64,000 bases of DNA from Klebsiella planticola ATCC 33531 (GTDB lineage Bacteria; Pseudomonadota; Gammaproteobacteria; Enterobacterales; Enterobacteriaceae): positions 1 through 64,000 of the forward strand of contig NZ_JMPP01000041.1 of the NCBI RefSeq assembly GCF_000735435.1, read 5' to 3'. This document shows positions 25,619-34,241 of the stretch, one piece after another (position 1 is the first letter of the stretch; the number at the start of each line of letters is the position of its first letter). Under the pieces are notes generated by a model. That model had not been told where the DNA came from. It worked only from the letters and a program-made list of their open reading frames with translations, and did not search any database. Position numbers and translations under genes: made by a program.

Positions 25619-26629
25619 CTATCCTTTTGCCGCCGAGCGCGTGGGGTTGAGAATGCGGGTGTTCAGCCAGATTGCCAGCAGGATGATCGTGCCGGTGGCT
25701 ATCTGGGTGTAGAACGGCGAAATATGCGACAGGATCAGCCCGTTCTGAATCACCGCAATCGACAGCGCGCCGAGGAGCGTGCCGATAATGGTACCGAAGC
25801 CGCCAAACAGGCTGGTACTGCCGAGCACCACGGCGGCGATGACCTGCAGTTCAAAGCCCTCGCCCTGGTTGGAGGAGCCGCTGCCGAGGCGTGCGGTAAT
25901 AATCATTCCTGCCAGCGCGGCGGCCATTCCGCTGATGATATAGACCTTCATGGTCACCGCTTTGGTGTTAATCCCGCTGCGTCGCGCGCCTTCGGCATTG
26001 GCGCCGATCGCCGTGACGTAGCGGCCAAAGCGCATATGGTTAAGAACGATATGCCCGATAACCAGAACCATAATGCCAATCAGCGCGGGCATGGGGATCC
26101 CCACGACCCAGGCGCGCCCTATAAAGGTAAACAGGCTGTCAGCGGGAAGCGGAATCGAATAGCCCTGGGTGACCAGTAGCGCGATGCCGCGCACAACGGC
26201 CAGGGTGGCGAGGGTGACGATAAACGCCGGAATGCCTTCATAGGCAATAAAGAAGCCGTTAATGGCGCCGACTAATCCGCCGAGCAGCAGGCCGCCGAGC
26301 AGTACCACCGGCCACGGCAGCCCCCAGTTGTTGAGGGCGATAGCGGAAAGCGCGCCGACTAACGCGAGGGTGGAGCCCACCGACAGGTCAATGCCGCCGG
26401 TGGTAATCACCAGGGTCATTGCGGTTGCGACGATCAGCAGCGGGGCGCTCTGACGGATGATATTCAGCCAGTTGGTGCCGGTGAGGAAATTGCTGGTGAT
26501 CAGTGAAAACACCACGCAACAGAAGACAAAAAACAGCGCGATGCTCACCACGCCCGAGTGGTTATGCAGCAGGCGGCGCGGCAGCGAATGCTGGATCATG
26601 CGGGAGCTGCTTAAGTTCATGATACTCAT
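25619..26629 (-). CDS. Ribose-type ABC transporter permease (RbsC family)
   Basis: 336 residues with about ten hydrophobic helices and the RbsC-type signatures GGIDLSVGSTLALVGALSA, GRYVTAIGANAEGARRSGIN and AAVVLGSTSLFGGFGTIIG. It forms the membrane channel for a sugar or nucleoside-like solute. Only one permease gene is present, so it should act as a homodimer. ATG 26629 has GAGG seven bases upstream, nine bases after the ATPase stop. Confidence 0.9.
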   Translation of the reverse strand: MSIMNLSSSRMIQHSLPRRLLHNHSGVVSIALFFVFCCVVFSLITSNFLTGTNWLNIIRQSAPLLIVATAMTLVITTGGIDLSVGSTLALVGALSAIALNNWGLPWPVVLLGGLLLGGLVGAINGFFIAYEGIPAFIVTLATLAVVRGIALLVTQGYSIPLPADSLFTFIGRAWVVGIPMPALIGIMVLVIGHIVLNHMRFGRYVTAIGANAEGARRSGINTKAVTMKVYIISGMAAALAGMIITARLGSGSSNQGEGFELQVIAAVVLGSTSLFGGFGTIIGTLLGALSIAVIQNGLILSHISPFYTQIATGTIILLAIWLNTRILNPTRSAAKG

Positions 26630-26638
26630 CCTGTTACC

Positions 26639-27421
26639 TCAATGTGCAGCCGCAGAGCGGGCGGTGAATTTTTCGCCCACAATCAGGTTAACGATATCGC
26701 TCAGGCTGGTGTCGGCCACCCGCCGGTCGGCGACGTTGGTCCCTTCATACATCACCATGATCCGGTCACAGACCAGGAACAGGTCCTGCAGGCGGTGGGT
26801 AATCAGAATGACGCTCACGCCGCGAGCGGAAACGCGACGAATAAGCTCCAGAACCGCTTCGACTTCCGCGACGGCCAGCGCGGCGGTGGGCTCGTCCATG
26901 ATCAGCACCTTCGGGTCAAAAGCCGCCGCGCGGGCGATGGCAATGGCCTGGCGCTGACCGCCGGAAAGATTTCGCACCAGCAGACGAGTATCGGGAATGG
27001 AAATTCCCAGTCCTTTTAGCATCTCCCGGGCATCGGCGTGCATTCTGGCTTCGTCGAGAAAGGGGATGCCGAGAACCGATTTCATCGGCTCGCGACCCAT
27101 AAACAGATTGCCCGCAACGTCGACCGTGTCGCAAAGCGACAGATCCTGATACACCATCTCGATATGGCAGCGGCGAGAATCGGCCGGATTAGTAAACTGG
27201 TGCTGTTCACCGTCGATACGAATCGTGCCGCTGGAGGGGATCACCGCGCCAGATAACACTTTGGTCAGGGTCGATTTCCCCGCGCCGTTATCGCCCACTA
27301 ATCCCAGCACCTCGCCCGGAGCCAGCTCCAGGTTGACTCCGCGCAATGAACGTATCGACCCGTAGGTCTTGGTGATATTGATCATCTCCACCCTTGGCGG
27401 GGTAGTTTGTGGCTGCTGCAT
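26639..27421 (-). CDS. Ribose-type ABC transporter ATP-binding protein (single domain)
   Basis: 260 residues from the ATG at 27421, with GGGAG seven bases upstream. Walker A GDNGAGKST is at 43-51, signature LSGGQ at 152-156 and Walker B LIMDEP at 173-178. RbsA proteins usually have two fused ATPase domains (about 500 residues); this has one, as in FrcA-like systems. It opens the leftward operon and its upstream region holds the LacI-type palindromes. Confidence 0.9.
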   Translation of the reverse strand: MQQPQTTPPRVEMINITKTYGSIRSLRGVNLELAPGEVLGLVGDNGAGKSTLTKVLSGAVIPSSGTIRIDGEQHQFTNPADSRRCHIEMVYQDLSLCDTVDVAGNLFMGREPMKSVLGIPFLDEARMHADAREMLKGLGISIPDTRLLVRNLSGGQRQAIAIARAAAFDPKVLIMDEPTAALAVAEVEAVLELIRRVSARGVSVILITHRLQDLFLVCDRIMVMYEGTNVADRRVADTSLSDIVNLIVGEKFTARSAAAH

Positions 27422-27487
27422 CTGATAACTCCCATCGCTATTGCCGGGAAAATGTTCGCCATCCCGTGGGAGAGACCCCATCCGACA

Positions 27488-27515
27488 CGGTTTACATTCT
27501 AGTAAACCGGTTTAC
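27488..27515 (+). promoter_or_regulatory. LacI-family operator, proximal copy with extra half-site
   Basis: GTAAACCGGTTTAC at 27502-27515 is a perfect 14-bp palindrome with the central CG typical of LacI/GalR operators. A further half-site, CGGTTTAC, stands at 27488-27495, six bases away. The site lies about 80-95 bases upstream of the ABC ATPase start. The neighbouring LacI regulator is the obvious ligand. Confidence 0.75.
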
Positions 27516-27674
27516 CTGCGGAGTAGAGTACTCACCAACACAGTCTGGTCAAACGCTATGTAAGATATTTGTTCGCCAGTAAGAACATTGCAGCATCCGT
27601 GCCAGGGCAGGAACAACACAGCAGCCCTGTGACTTAACCTTATGTAATAAATAGAGTTTCTTGATTACATTCCG

Positions 27675-27688
27675 GTAAACCGGTTTAC
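27675..27688 (+). promoter_or_regulatory. LacI-family operator, distal copy
   Basis: A second exact copy of GTAAACCGGTTTAC, centred 173 bp from the first. Two identical operators at that distance could support looping, as in lac and gal. It is about 80 bases beyond the end of the lacI-type gene. Confidence 0.75.
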
Positions 27689-27765
27689 TGATTATAGTGA
27701 AGAGATAGGGAGTTGAACGTTTTTTGCGCCAAAACTGGGCGCTTTTGCGCCATTTTGGGACGCGC

Positions 27766-28788
27766 TTAACAAATCTTGATCGAGTCGCGGCCAATCCATT
27801 CAACCGGCAGACGGGTTTCCGCCGGGATATCTTTGTCGTCGTTGAGCAAGCGCATCATGATATTCACCGCGGTGCGGCCCAGCTCCCGGGCGGGCTGGCG
27901 GATAGTTGAAATCCGCGGCTGGGTGAAATCGGCATAGCTGGCGTCATCGAAGCCGACTAACGACAGCGCCTCCGGCGCCTGTAGTCCGCTGGCGCGCAGC
28001 CCGTCGAGCAGGCCAAGCACCAGATAATCGCTGGCGGCGAAGACGGCAGTAGGGCGAACCGGCTGACTAAACAGATACTGCAGCGCCTGTTGGCCGAACT
28101 CGCGCTGGTAGTCGCCGTACATAACCCATTCGGCGGGCCAGCTCAGACCGGCCTGCTCCATCGCGGTGCAAAAGCCCTGATAGCGTTCGCGAACGCTCAT
28201 CAGCTTGTCCGGGCCGCCAACGAAAGCGATATGGCGATGCCCGGCGGCGATCAGCTTTTCGGTGGCAATTCGCCCGCCCTGGACGTTATCGGCAAAGACT
28301 TTGGGGACCTTACTGCCGGGAATATCCTCATCCAGCAGCACAATGCGTTCGTGGCGCTGAACCTCTTTGCGTAGCAGGCCGTTATCGGGGCGGTTAGTGG
28401 TGAACAGCAGACCATCGACCTGGCAGGTATCCAGCCAGCGTATAAACTGACACTCTTTTTCCGGGTTATTACGGGTGATACACAGCACCAGGCTGTAGCC
28501 GTGGGCAGAGGCGGCTTCTTCGGCGGCATCGGCCAGTTCGGCAAAGAAGGGGTTGGTGATATCGGGTAGCACCAGGCCGAGGGTTTCGCTTCCGCCTTTA
28601 CTCAAACGGCGTGCGAGGCTATTACCGCGATAGTCCAGTTCGCGTATTGCCGTTTCAATGCGGTCGATGGTTTCCTGCGGCAGCACAATACTGTTGTTCA
28701 TATAGCGTGACAGGGTAGCCTTCGACAGGCCCGCCAGCTTTGCCACGTCGGATAATAATACGCGTTTTATACTCATTTCCTGCGCCAT
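27766..28788 (-). CDS. LacI-family regulator of the catabolic cluster
   Basis: 340 residues. The HTH and hinge read LSDVAKLAGLSKATLSRYMNNS and RRLSKGGSETLGLVLPDITNPFF. A periplasmic-binding-like ligand domain follows, ending in ISTIRQPARELG. It lies between the ABC operon and the binding-protein gene and is divergent from the latter. The recognition helix (SKATLSRY) differs from that of the second LacI in the window. It probably represses the cluster until a sugar-like inducer binds. Confidence 0.9.
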   Translation of the reverse strand: MAQEMSIKRVLLSDVAKLAGLSKATLSRYMNNSIVLPQETIDRIETAIRELDYRGNSLARRLSKGGSETLGLVLPDITNPFFAELADAAEEAASAHGYSLVLCITRNNPEKECQFIRWLDTCQVDGLLFTTNRPDNGLLRKEVQRHERIVLLDEDIPGSKVPKVFADNVQGGRIATEKLIAAGHRHIAFVGGPDKLMSVRERYQGFCTAMEQAGLSWPAEWVMYGDYQREFGQQALQYLFSQPVRPTAVFAASDYLVLGLLDGLRASGLQAPEALSLVGFDDASYADFTQPRISTIRQPARELGRTAVNIMMRLLNDDKDIPAETRLPVEWIGRDSIKIC

Positions 28789-29132
28789 TTCTGCCAGAAT
28801 CGGCTATCTGTAACATAGTTAAGCGCGCTGGATACAGCAATTTCTCGGCTAACAATACCCTGAAATAAATGCTTGACAAATTTTAAATGGCGGAGAATTG
28901 TATAGGCAGTTTACCGCATCATCCGGGAAGTCATTCCCAAACCCGTTTAACTCATTCCAGTCGCGCACCGACACGGACCGGTTGCCGGAATGAAATTAAG
29001 CAGGTCCAGCCGAACGGTCGATGATCGTTCTGGCCCTATAGACGATATTTGCCCGCCAAAAAAATAATCCTTCTGCGTTCGCATGCGGCGCGGAACTCTG
29101 CTGGCTATCAACTATTCCCGACGAGGATACTG
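28789..29132. promoter_or_regulatory. Divergent control region between LacI gene and binding-protein gene
   Basis: This 344-base region holds TTGACA at 28873-28878 with weak -10 candidates downstream (TATAGG at 28901 is too far for an ideal promoter). A half-operator-like CAGTTTACCG is at about 28907-28916. Several imperfect inverted repeats at 28953-29035 would give the binding-protein message a structured leader. No TPP or other known riboswitch core was recognised. Confidence 0.4.
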
Positions 29133-30086
29133 ATGATGTTATTTAACACCGGAAAACTGCGTTTTATTGCTGTAGCAACAACGATGCTGGCATCAATGAG
29201 TTTTATTTCTGCCGCCAGTGCCGCCGCTCCGACTTATGCGCTGGTACAGATCAATCAGCAGGCTCTGTTTTTTAATCTGATGAATAAAGGCGCGCAGGAT
29301 GCAGCAAAAGCCAGCGGTAAGGATTTAGTTATTTTTAACTCGAACGACAATCCCGTCGCGCAAAACGACGCGATTGAAAACTATATTCAGCAAGGTGTGA
29401 AGGGCATTCTGGTTGCCGCTATCGACGTTAACGGAATTATGCCCGCGGTAAAAGAAGCCGCTGCCGCTAACATTCCTGTGATTGCGATTGATGCCGTATT
29501 ACCGGCCGGGCCTCAGGCGGCTCAGGTCGGCGTTGATAATATCGAAGGCGGCAGAATCATTGGCCAGTATTTTGTTGACTACGTGCAAAAAGAGATGGGA
29601 GGCCAGGCGCGGCTGGGTATTGTCGGCGCCCTGAACTCGGCGATTCAGAACCAGCGGCAGAAAGGGTTCGAAGAGACGCTGAAAAGCAATCCGAAGATTA
29701 CCATCGCTAACGTTGTCGACGGGCAGAACGTGCAGGATAAAGCCATGACCGCGGCGGAAAACCTGATCACCGGTAACCCGGATCTGACGGCTATCTATGC
29801 CACCGGTGAACCCGCGCTGCTCGGCGCCATTGCCGCCGTGGAAAACCAGGGGCGCCAGAAGGATATTAAAGTCTTTGGCTGGGATCTGACGGCGAAGGCG
29901 ATTTCCGGTATTGACGGCGGATACGTCACCGCCGTACTGCAACAGGACCCGGAAAAAATGGGGGCCGAAGCCCTCAAGGCGCTGAACAGCATTACCTCGG
30001 GTAAAACCGTGCCGAAAACCATTCTGGTTCCGGCTACGGTGGTGACCAAAGCGAACGTTGATACCTACCGCTCGCTGTTTAAGTAG
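29133..30086 (+). CDS. Ribose-type periplasmic substrate-binding protein
   Basis: About 317 residues from the ATG pair at 29133/29136, with GAGGA five to eight bases upstream. The in-frame codons before this lack a ribosome-binding site. The signal peptide is cleaved near SAASA-AAPTY. The mature protein has the RbsB-type fold: NKGAQDAAKASGKDLVIFNS, IQQGVKGILVAAIDVNG and [14 protein letters not shown], with Trp in KVFGWDLTAKA. It should deliver the substrate to the ABC permease and ATPase encoded leftward of the LacI gene. Confidence 0.9.
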   Translation: MMLFNTGKLRFIAVATTMLASMSFISAASAAAPTYALVQINQQALFFNLMNKGAQDAAKASGKDLVIFNSNDNPVAQNDAIENYIQQGVKGILVAAIDVNGIMPAVKEAAAANIPVIAIDAVLPAGPQAAQVGVDNIEGGRIIGQYFVDYVQKEMGGQARLGIVGALNSAIQNQRQKGFEETLKSNPKITIANVVDGQNVQDKAMTAAENLITGNPDLTAIYATGEPALLGAIAAVENQGRQKDIKVFGWDLTAKAISGIDGGYVTAVLQQDPEKMGAEALKALNSITSGKTVPKTILVPATVVTKANVDTYRSLFK

Positions 30087-30087
30087 G

Positions 30088-30960
30088 TCAGTGCGCGCCG
30101 TCCGTGTCTAACAGGGCGGCGAGTTGCCGGGCATCGGGAAAGGCGCTGAGCGTCCCCCGGCGGCTCACGGTAATGGCGGCAGCACGGCTGGCATGGGCCA
30201 GCGCCAGGTCATCCGGCTCAACGTCGCGCAGTAGCGCGGACGCCAGCATCACGGCGAGGAACGTATCGCCCGCGCCGGTGGTATCTCGCGCCTCGGCGGG
30301 GGCCGCGGGGCAAAACTGGCGCTGGCCATCGCGGACCAGCCAGGCGCCTGCAGCCCCCTGGGTAATCACTAAGGTTTTCACCCCGTAAGGCTGAAGCAGT
30401 TCAGCCTCTGATTCATTGACCACCGCGATGTCGATAAGCGGCCACAGATGACAAAAGTCAGGATTGACGGGTGAGGGGTTGAATACCGTTGTCATACCGC
30501 GGGTTTTGGCGTACTGGAATAGCGCCCGAGTTTTGTCCAGGGAGAAATTGCCCTGCTGTAACAGAATATCGCCCGCAGCGGCATCAGCGATGTGCGCAAT
30601 AATATCATCAAGGCGGAATGTATCGGCGGCGGCGGTAGTGGTAATGATCGCATTATCACCATCAGCGCTATTTAAAATAATCGAGGTATCGCTATGCAGG
30701 TTAAAATGGCAGTCGGGTAGTAGCGTCAGAGATTCATTTTTTATCCGCTGGCGGATCCAGATTCCGTTGCTGTCATTTCCCGTGGCGGCAATTAATCGCG
30801 TATCTATTCCGCAGCGGGATAATATAATCGCCTGATTCGCGCCTTTGCCGCCGATATCCTGCGAAATTTTAACACCATGAATTGAAGTGCCTTTTTTTGG
30901 TATATCCGAAACAGACCAGGTTTCATCTACGGTAATATTGCCGGTAACGTAAACACGCAT
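30088..30960 (-). CDS. PfkB-family (ribokinase-like) kinase
   Basis: 290 residues. The substrate-side motif GGKGANQA is at 37-44 and the ATP/anion-hole motif DTTGAGDTF at 226-234, with Asp232 as the likely base. Ribokinase, nucleoside kinases and pseudouridine kinase all belong here. Its place in an operonic cluster with a ribose-type transporter suggests phosphorylation of an imported pentose or nucleoside. It is convergent with the binding-protein gene (one base between stops) and divergent from the BtpA gene with a gap of only 26 bases. Confidence 0.88.
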   Translation of the reverse strand: MRVYVTGNITVDETWSVSDIPKKGTSIHGVKISQDIGGKGANQAIILSRCGIDTRLIAATGNDSNGIWIRQRIKNESLTLLPDCHFNLHSDTSIILNSADGDNAIITTTAAADTFRLDDIIAHIADAAAGDILLQQGNFSLDKTRALFQYAKTRGMTTVFNPSPVNPDFCHLWPLIDIAVVNESEAELLQPYGVKTLVITQGAAGAWLVRDGQRQFCPAAPAEARDTTGAGDTFLAVMLASALLRDVEPDDLALAHASRAAAITVSRRGTLSAFPDARQLAALLDTDGAH

Positions 30961-30986
30961 AGTGTTCCCTTAACAGGATGGATAAG

Positions 30987-31832
30987 ATGGTTGCTATCTC
31001 AGCAGAAAAAACGAATGCAATACAAGCTATTTTTTCACGCAGTAAGGTTGTTATAGGTGTTATTCATTGCGATCCTTTTCCCGGCGCGCCTAAATATCGA
31101 GGGAAATCAGTGAGTGATATTGTTGAGCGTGCGCTTCGTGACGCAGAAAATTATATTTCTGGAGGCGTTCATGGACTGATTGTTGAAAATCATGGCGATA
31201 TCCCTTTTTCCAAACCCGAGGATATCGGTCATGAAACCTCGGCGCTGATGGCGGTCATTACCGAGAAAGTTCGTGAGCGTTTTGGCGTACCGTTGGGAAT
31301 TAATGTATTGGCCAACGCTGCGATTCCGGCGATGGCTATCGCCCTGGCGGGTGGGGCCGATTTCGTGCGCGTCAATCAGTGGGCCAATGCTTATATCGCC
31401 AACGAAGGGTTTATTGAAGGGGCGGCGGCTAAGGCGCTGCGCTATCGCAGTATGCTGCGTGCTGAGCATATTCGCGTCTTTGCCGATAGCCACGTTAAGC
31501 ACGGTAGCCATGCTATCGTTGCCGATCGTTCGATTCAGGAGCTGACTCGCGATGTGGACTTTTTCGAGGCCGACGCGGTGATTGCCACGGGGCAGCGTAC
31601 CGGCGATAGCGCCACGATGGCGGAAATTGATGAGATTCGCGCGGCGACAGAGCTACCGTTGTTAGTGGGCTCGGGGGTGACGCCAGCCAATGTCAGCCAG
31701 ATCCTCGGACGAACTCAGGGGGTGATTGTGGCCAGCACCATGAAGGTTGATGGCGTCTGGTGGAACGACGTTGAGCTGGCCCGGGTTAAGCATTTTATGT
31801 CTATCGCCCAGGCTGCGCTGGAGGAGGCCTAA
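30987..31832 (+). CDS. BtpA/SgcQ-family TIM-barrel protein
   Basis: About 281 residues. Conserved runs KVVIGVIHCDPFPGAPKY, GVHGLIVENHGDIPF, VPLGINVLANAAIPAMAIA, FVRVNQWANAY and GVIVASTMKVDGVWWN define the BtpA family. E. coli SgcQ belongs to a putative pentose-phosphate operon; BtpA itself was named for an effect on photosystem I. The catalytic role of the family is not settled. An ATG at 30978 is possible, but 30987 has better spacing to AGGA. It overlaps the TenA-like gene by TAATG. Confidence 0.85.
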   Translation: MVAISAEKTNAIQAIFSRSKVVIGVIHCDPFPGAPKYRGKSVSDIVERALRDAENYISGGVHGLIVENHGDIPFSKPEDIGHETSALMAVITEKVRERFGVPLGINVLANAAIPAMAIALAGGADFVRVNQWANAYIANEGFIEGAAAKALRYRSMLRAEHIRVFADSHVKHGSHAIVADRSIQELTRDVDFFEADAVIATGQRTGDSATMAEIDEIRAATELPLLVGSGVTPANVSQILGRTQGVIVASTMKVDGVWWNDVELARVKHFMSIAQAALEEA

Positions 31833-32476
31833 TGGAGGCGTTTAGCGAGCGGCTGCTGCGCGAACATCAGCAGGTCTGGCAGACGATGCAGAGGCACCGT
31901 TTTGTGGTTGATATTGAACACGATCGTTTGCCGACAATCGTATTCAATCGCTATCTGGTGTTTGAGGGCAACTTTGTCGCTACGGCTATCGCCATTTTCG
32001 CCCTCGGGGTCAGCAAGGCGCCGAATATTCAGCAACAGCGCTGGCTAATCAACGTACTGAACGCCCTGGTAGACACGCAGATTTCGTGGTTTGAACAGGT
32101 ATTGGCAGAACGGCGGATCACTCCCGCGGATTATCCGCACGATTTGCCAGGCGTGCAGCGTTTTCGCGACGGCATGCTGCAGACAGCCCGGTTGGGCAAC
32201 TATGAACAGATCATTACCATGATGTTCGGCGCGGAATGGATGTACTACTCCTGGTGCCGGGGGGCGAGTGAGCATCGCCAGAGCGATGCTGACGTCAGGC
32301 GCTGGGTGGAAATGCACGCGGAGGACGACTTTTATCAGCAGGCTCTCTGGCTGAAGAACGAACTCGATCGCTGCGCCATGGCGCTGAGTGAAAACGAAAA
32401 GCAGGCGCTGTCTGCGCTTTATGGCGATGTGCTGCAGTGGGAAATTGATTTCCATCACGCAGCGTACGAGGATTAG
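31832..32476 (+). CDS. TenA-family protein without the usual active-site cysteine
   Basis: 214 residues of all-helical TenA/HO-like fold: FNRYLVFEGNFVATAIAIF, the motif MMFGAEWMYYSWCRG and a C-terminal LQWEIDFHHAAY, whose Glu204 matches the conserved catalytic Glu. Classical TenA (thiaminase II) has Cys in the lPCxWxY block. Here that position appears to be Ala134, with a different Cys at 142. That places it in the Cys-less (TenA_E) type, which acts on amino-pyrimidine breakdown products or related amides. Translation is coupled to the BtpA gene. Confidence 0.8.
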   Translation: MEAFSERLLREHQQVWQTMQRHRFVVDIEHDRLPTIVFNRYLVFEGNFVATAIAIFALGVSKAPNIQQQRWLINVLNALVDTQISWFEQVLAERRITPADYPHDLPGVQRFRDGMLQTARLGNYEQIITMMFGAEWMYYSWCRGASEHRQSDADVRRWVEMHAEDDFYQQALWLKNELDRCAMALSENEKQALSALYGDVLQWEIDFHHAAYED

Positions 32477-32573
32477 CCGCGAGGTCAATAACAGGGGGCG
32501 CCAGCAGCGGCGCCCCCTGGATGTTGATACTATTATCAGGCAGAGACCAACCTCAATTACCGTTTTCAGGGAC

Positions 32574-33167
32574 ATGATGAAATATCAGGACGTATTGCAG
32601 GGCCTGTTGTTAAACGACCCGCTAAGAATGAAAGCGCTGCACGCCGTTCAGGCGCTGGGACTCAACGATGGCTGGATTGGTGCCGGCTTTGTTAGAGATG
32701 CGGTCTGGGATCATCTGCACGGATACGGGCCAAGGCCACTCTCGGGTGATGTGGATGTGGTCTGGTTCGAGCCGAAAAACTGCGATTCAGTACTTGATAG
32801 CGCTATGGAAGAGAAACTCAGCCGGCAATCACCGCTCTTTAACTGGTCAGTGAAGAATCAGGCCAGAATGCATCAACGTAACAATCATGAACCCTATCGC
32901 TCGACAGCGGATGCTCTCCTCTACTGGCCTGAGACGGCGACGGCCGTTGCGGTCAGAATAAGCAGTTCCACTCTTATTGAGATCGTTGCGCCGTATGGGC
33001 TCGACGATCTGTTTGCGCTCCGTCTTCGGGCAACGCCATCATTTGAGGGCGATAAGCAGGATATTTTCTGGCAACGCGTCGCGGAAAAAAGGTGGCTGGA
33101 GCGCTATCCGGGCTTGCAGCTTATCCCTCCCGCATCGTCCCGCTCGGGGATGAGCACAGCAAAGTGA
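32574..33167 (+). CDS. Nucleotidyltransferase-like protein (DUF925 type)
   Basis: 197 residues from ATG 32574, after CAGGG. The pattern WIGAGFVRDAVWDHLHGYG, LSGDVDVVWFEP and LIEIVAPYGLDDLFALRLRATP matches the DUF925/NTP_transf_6 family, with the GDVDVVWF acidic motif like that of nucleotidyltransferases. Substrate unknown. It is separated from the TenA gene by about 100 bases and probably not part of that operon. Confidence 0.75.
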   Translation: MMKYQDVLQGLLLNDPLRMKALHAVQALGLNDGWIGAGFVRDAVWDHLHGYGPRPLSGDVDVVWFEPKNCDSVLDSAMEEKLSRQSPLFNWSVKNQARMHQRNNHEPYRSTADALLYWPETATAVAVRISSSTLIEIVAPYGLDDLFALRLRATPSFEGDKQDIFWQRVAEKRWLERYPGLQLIPPASSRSGMSTAK

Positions 33168-33349
33168 GCGCCGCCGGGGTTGCGCTGAAAGTGTTTTGGT
33201 CAATGGACTTGAATCTGGCTCTTCAGAATGACTCGCCGTATCGGGCAGGGGCTAACCCTCTTTTTCAACTTCTTTTGCCATATTTGTTCTATGTCGACGG
33301 GGCACTGATATGGCATATAAGTATTGAATACATCACAGGGAATGACCTT

Positions 33350-33682
33350 ATGCCGCTTTATGATCTCAGAACCGAAGCACATGCGTTACCGGAGGCCTGG
33401 CGCTCTCATATCTTAGGACGCGTGGGGGCCGCGAACCTCAAAGTCTTACGCATGGATGAGCGCCCGGTAACTGAAGAAGTACATGAGTATGACGAGGGGT
33501 TACTGGTTATTGACGGACGTCTGGAACTGAGCGTGCAGGGTAAAAAAATCGCCGTAACGTCTGGCCAGCTTTATGTCGCCAAAGCGGGCATTCCTCATAC
33601 GGTGGAAGCCGGCAGTTTTGGCACACTGGTGATCATAGATTTACCAGAAAGCTACGTTTCCGGTGGCCACAGTGGCGAATAG
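33350..33682 (+). CDS. Small cupin-domain protein
   Basis: 110 residues from ATG 33350. A single cupin barrel is indicated by EVHEYDEGLLVIDGRLELSVQGK, then GQLYVAKAGIPHTVEAG. His of VHEYDE, Glu of YDEG and His of PHTV are probable metal ligands. Function is unknown; such proteins bind small molecules or isomerise sugars. AGGGA stands ten bases upstream of the start, a loose spacing. Confidence 0.72.
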   Translation: MPLYDLRTEAHALPEAWRSHILGRVGAANLKVLRMDERPVTEEVHEYDEGLLVIDGRLELSVQGKKIAVTSGQLYVAKAGIPHTVEAGSFGTLVIIDLPESYVSGGHSGE

Positions 33683-33732
33683 TCTGAATGACTGGCACTA
33701 TCTCTTACTGGTTCTGCTCTGAGGATTCCGCC

Positions 33733-34215
33733 ATGACCACCTTTTATGAATTTAGTGCCAACAGTCTGCATGGCGAGCGCATCTCGATGGCCGACTACGC
33801 GGGCAAGCTGGTTCTGGTGGTGAATACCGCCAGCCACTGTGGCTTCACGCCACAATACGCAGGCCTGGAAACGCTCTACAAGAAGTACGCCGCCCGGGGG
33901 CTGGTGGTGCTTGGTTTCCCCTGCAACCAGTTCGGTAAGCAGGAGCCAGGCGGCGCCGACGATATCGCGCAGACCTGTCACATCAACTACGGTGTAAGCT
34001 TTCCGATGTTCGAGAAAGTGGAGGTGAACGGGGCCGCAGCGCACCCGGTGTTTCGTTTCCTGAAAGACGAACTGCCCGGCGTCTTGGGTGGACGGATCAA
34101 GTGGAACTTCACTAAATTCCTGATTGGGCGCGACGGCAAACCGCTCAAGCGTTTTGCACCGATCGCCACGCCGGAGAAAATGGAAACCGCAATCCTTGCC
34201 GCACTCGAACTCTAA
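33733..34215 (+). CDS. Glutathione peroxidase family protein
   Basis: 160 residues from ATG 33733, with GAGGA seven bases upstream. The GPx blocks are clear: LVLVVNTASHCGFTPQYAGLETLY with the peroxidatic cysteine (SHCG), LGFPCNQFGKQEPG and FTKFLIGRDGKPLKRF. It reduces hydroperoxides using glutathione or thioredoxin. E. coli BtuE is a homologue but has a different sequence context; this looks like the second, chromosomally variable GPx of Klebsiella-type genomes. Confidence 0.9.
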   Translation: MTTFYEFSANSLHGERISMADYAGKLVLVVNTASHCGFTPQYAGLETLYKKYAARGLVVLGFPCNQFGKQEPGGADDIAQTCHINYGVSFPMFEKVEVNGAAAHPVFRFLKDELPGVLGGRIKWNFTKFLIGRDGKPLKRFAPIATPEKMETAILAALEL

Positions 34216-34241
34216 GCGTTCCGGTCATTCGCCCTAAACAA

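Larger units (their letters stand above)
27422..27765 (-). promoter_or_regulatory. Control region of the ABC/hydrolase operon
   Basis: This 344-base gap between the LacI gene and the ABC ATPase gene is AT-rich in its middle. It contains three copies of a GGTTTAC half-site and two perfect palindromes (listed separately). A promoter firing leftward is expected; TTTACC overlapping the distal palindrome could be its -35 box. No other gene or RNA structure was seen. Confidence 0.5.

Noticed and set aside
28860-29132. Possible TPP riboswitch before the binding-protein gene, given the TenA-like neighbour
   Set aside because: The conserved CUGAGA and the ACCUGAUCUGG-type elements are not present.
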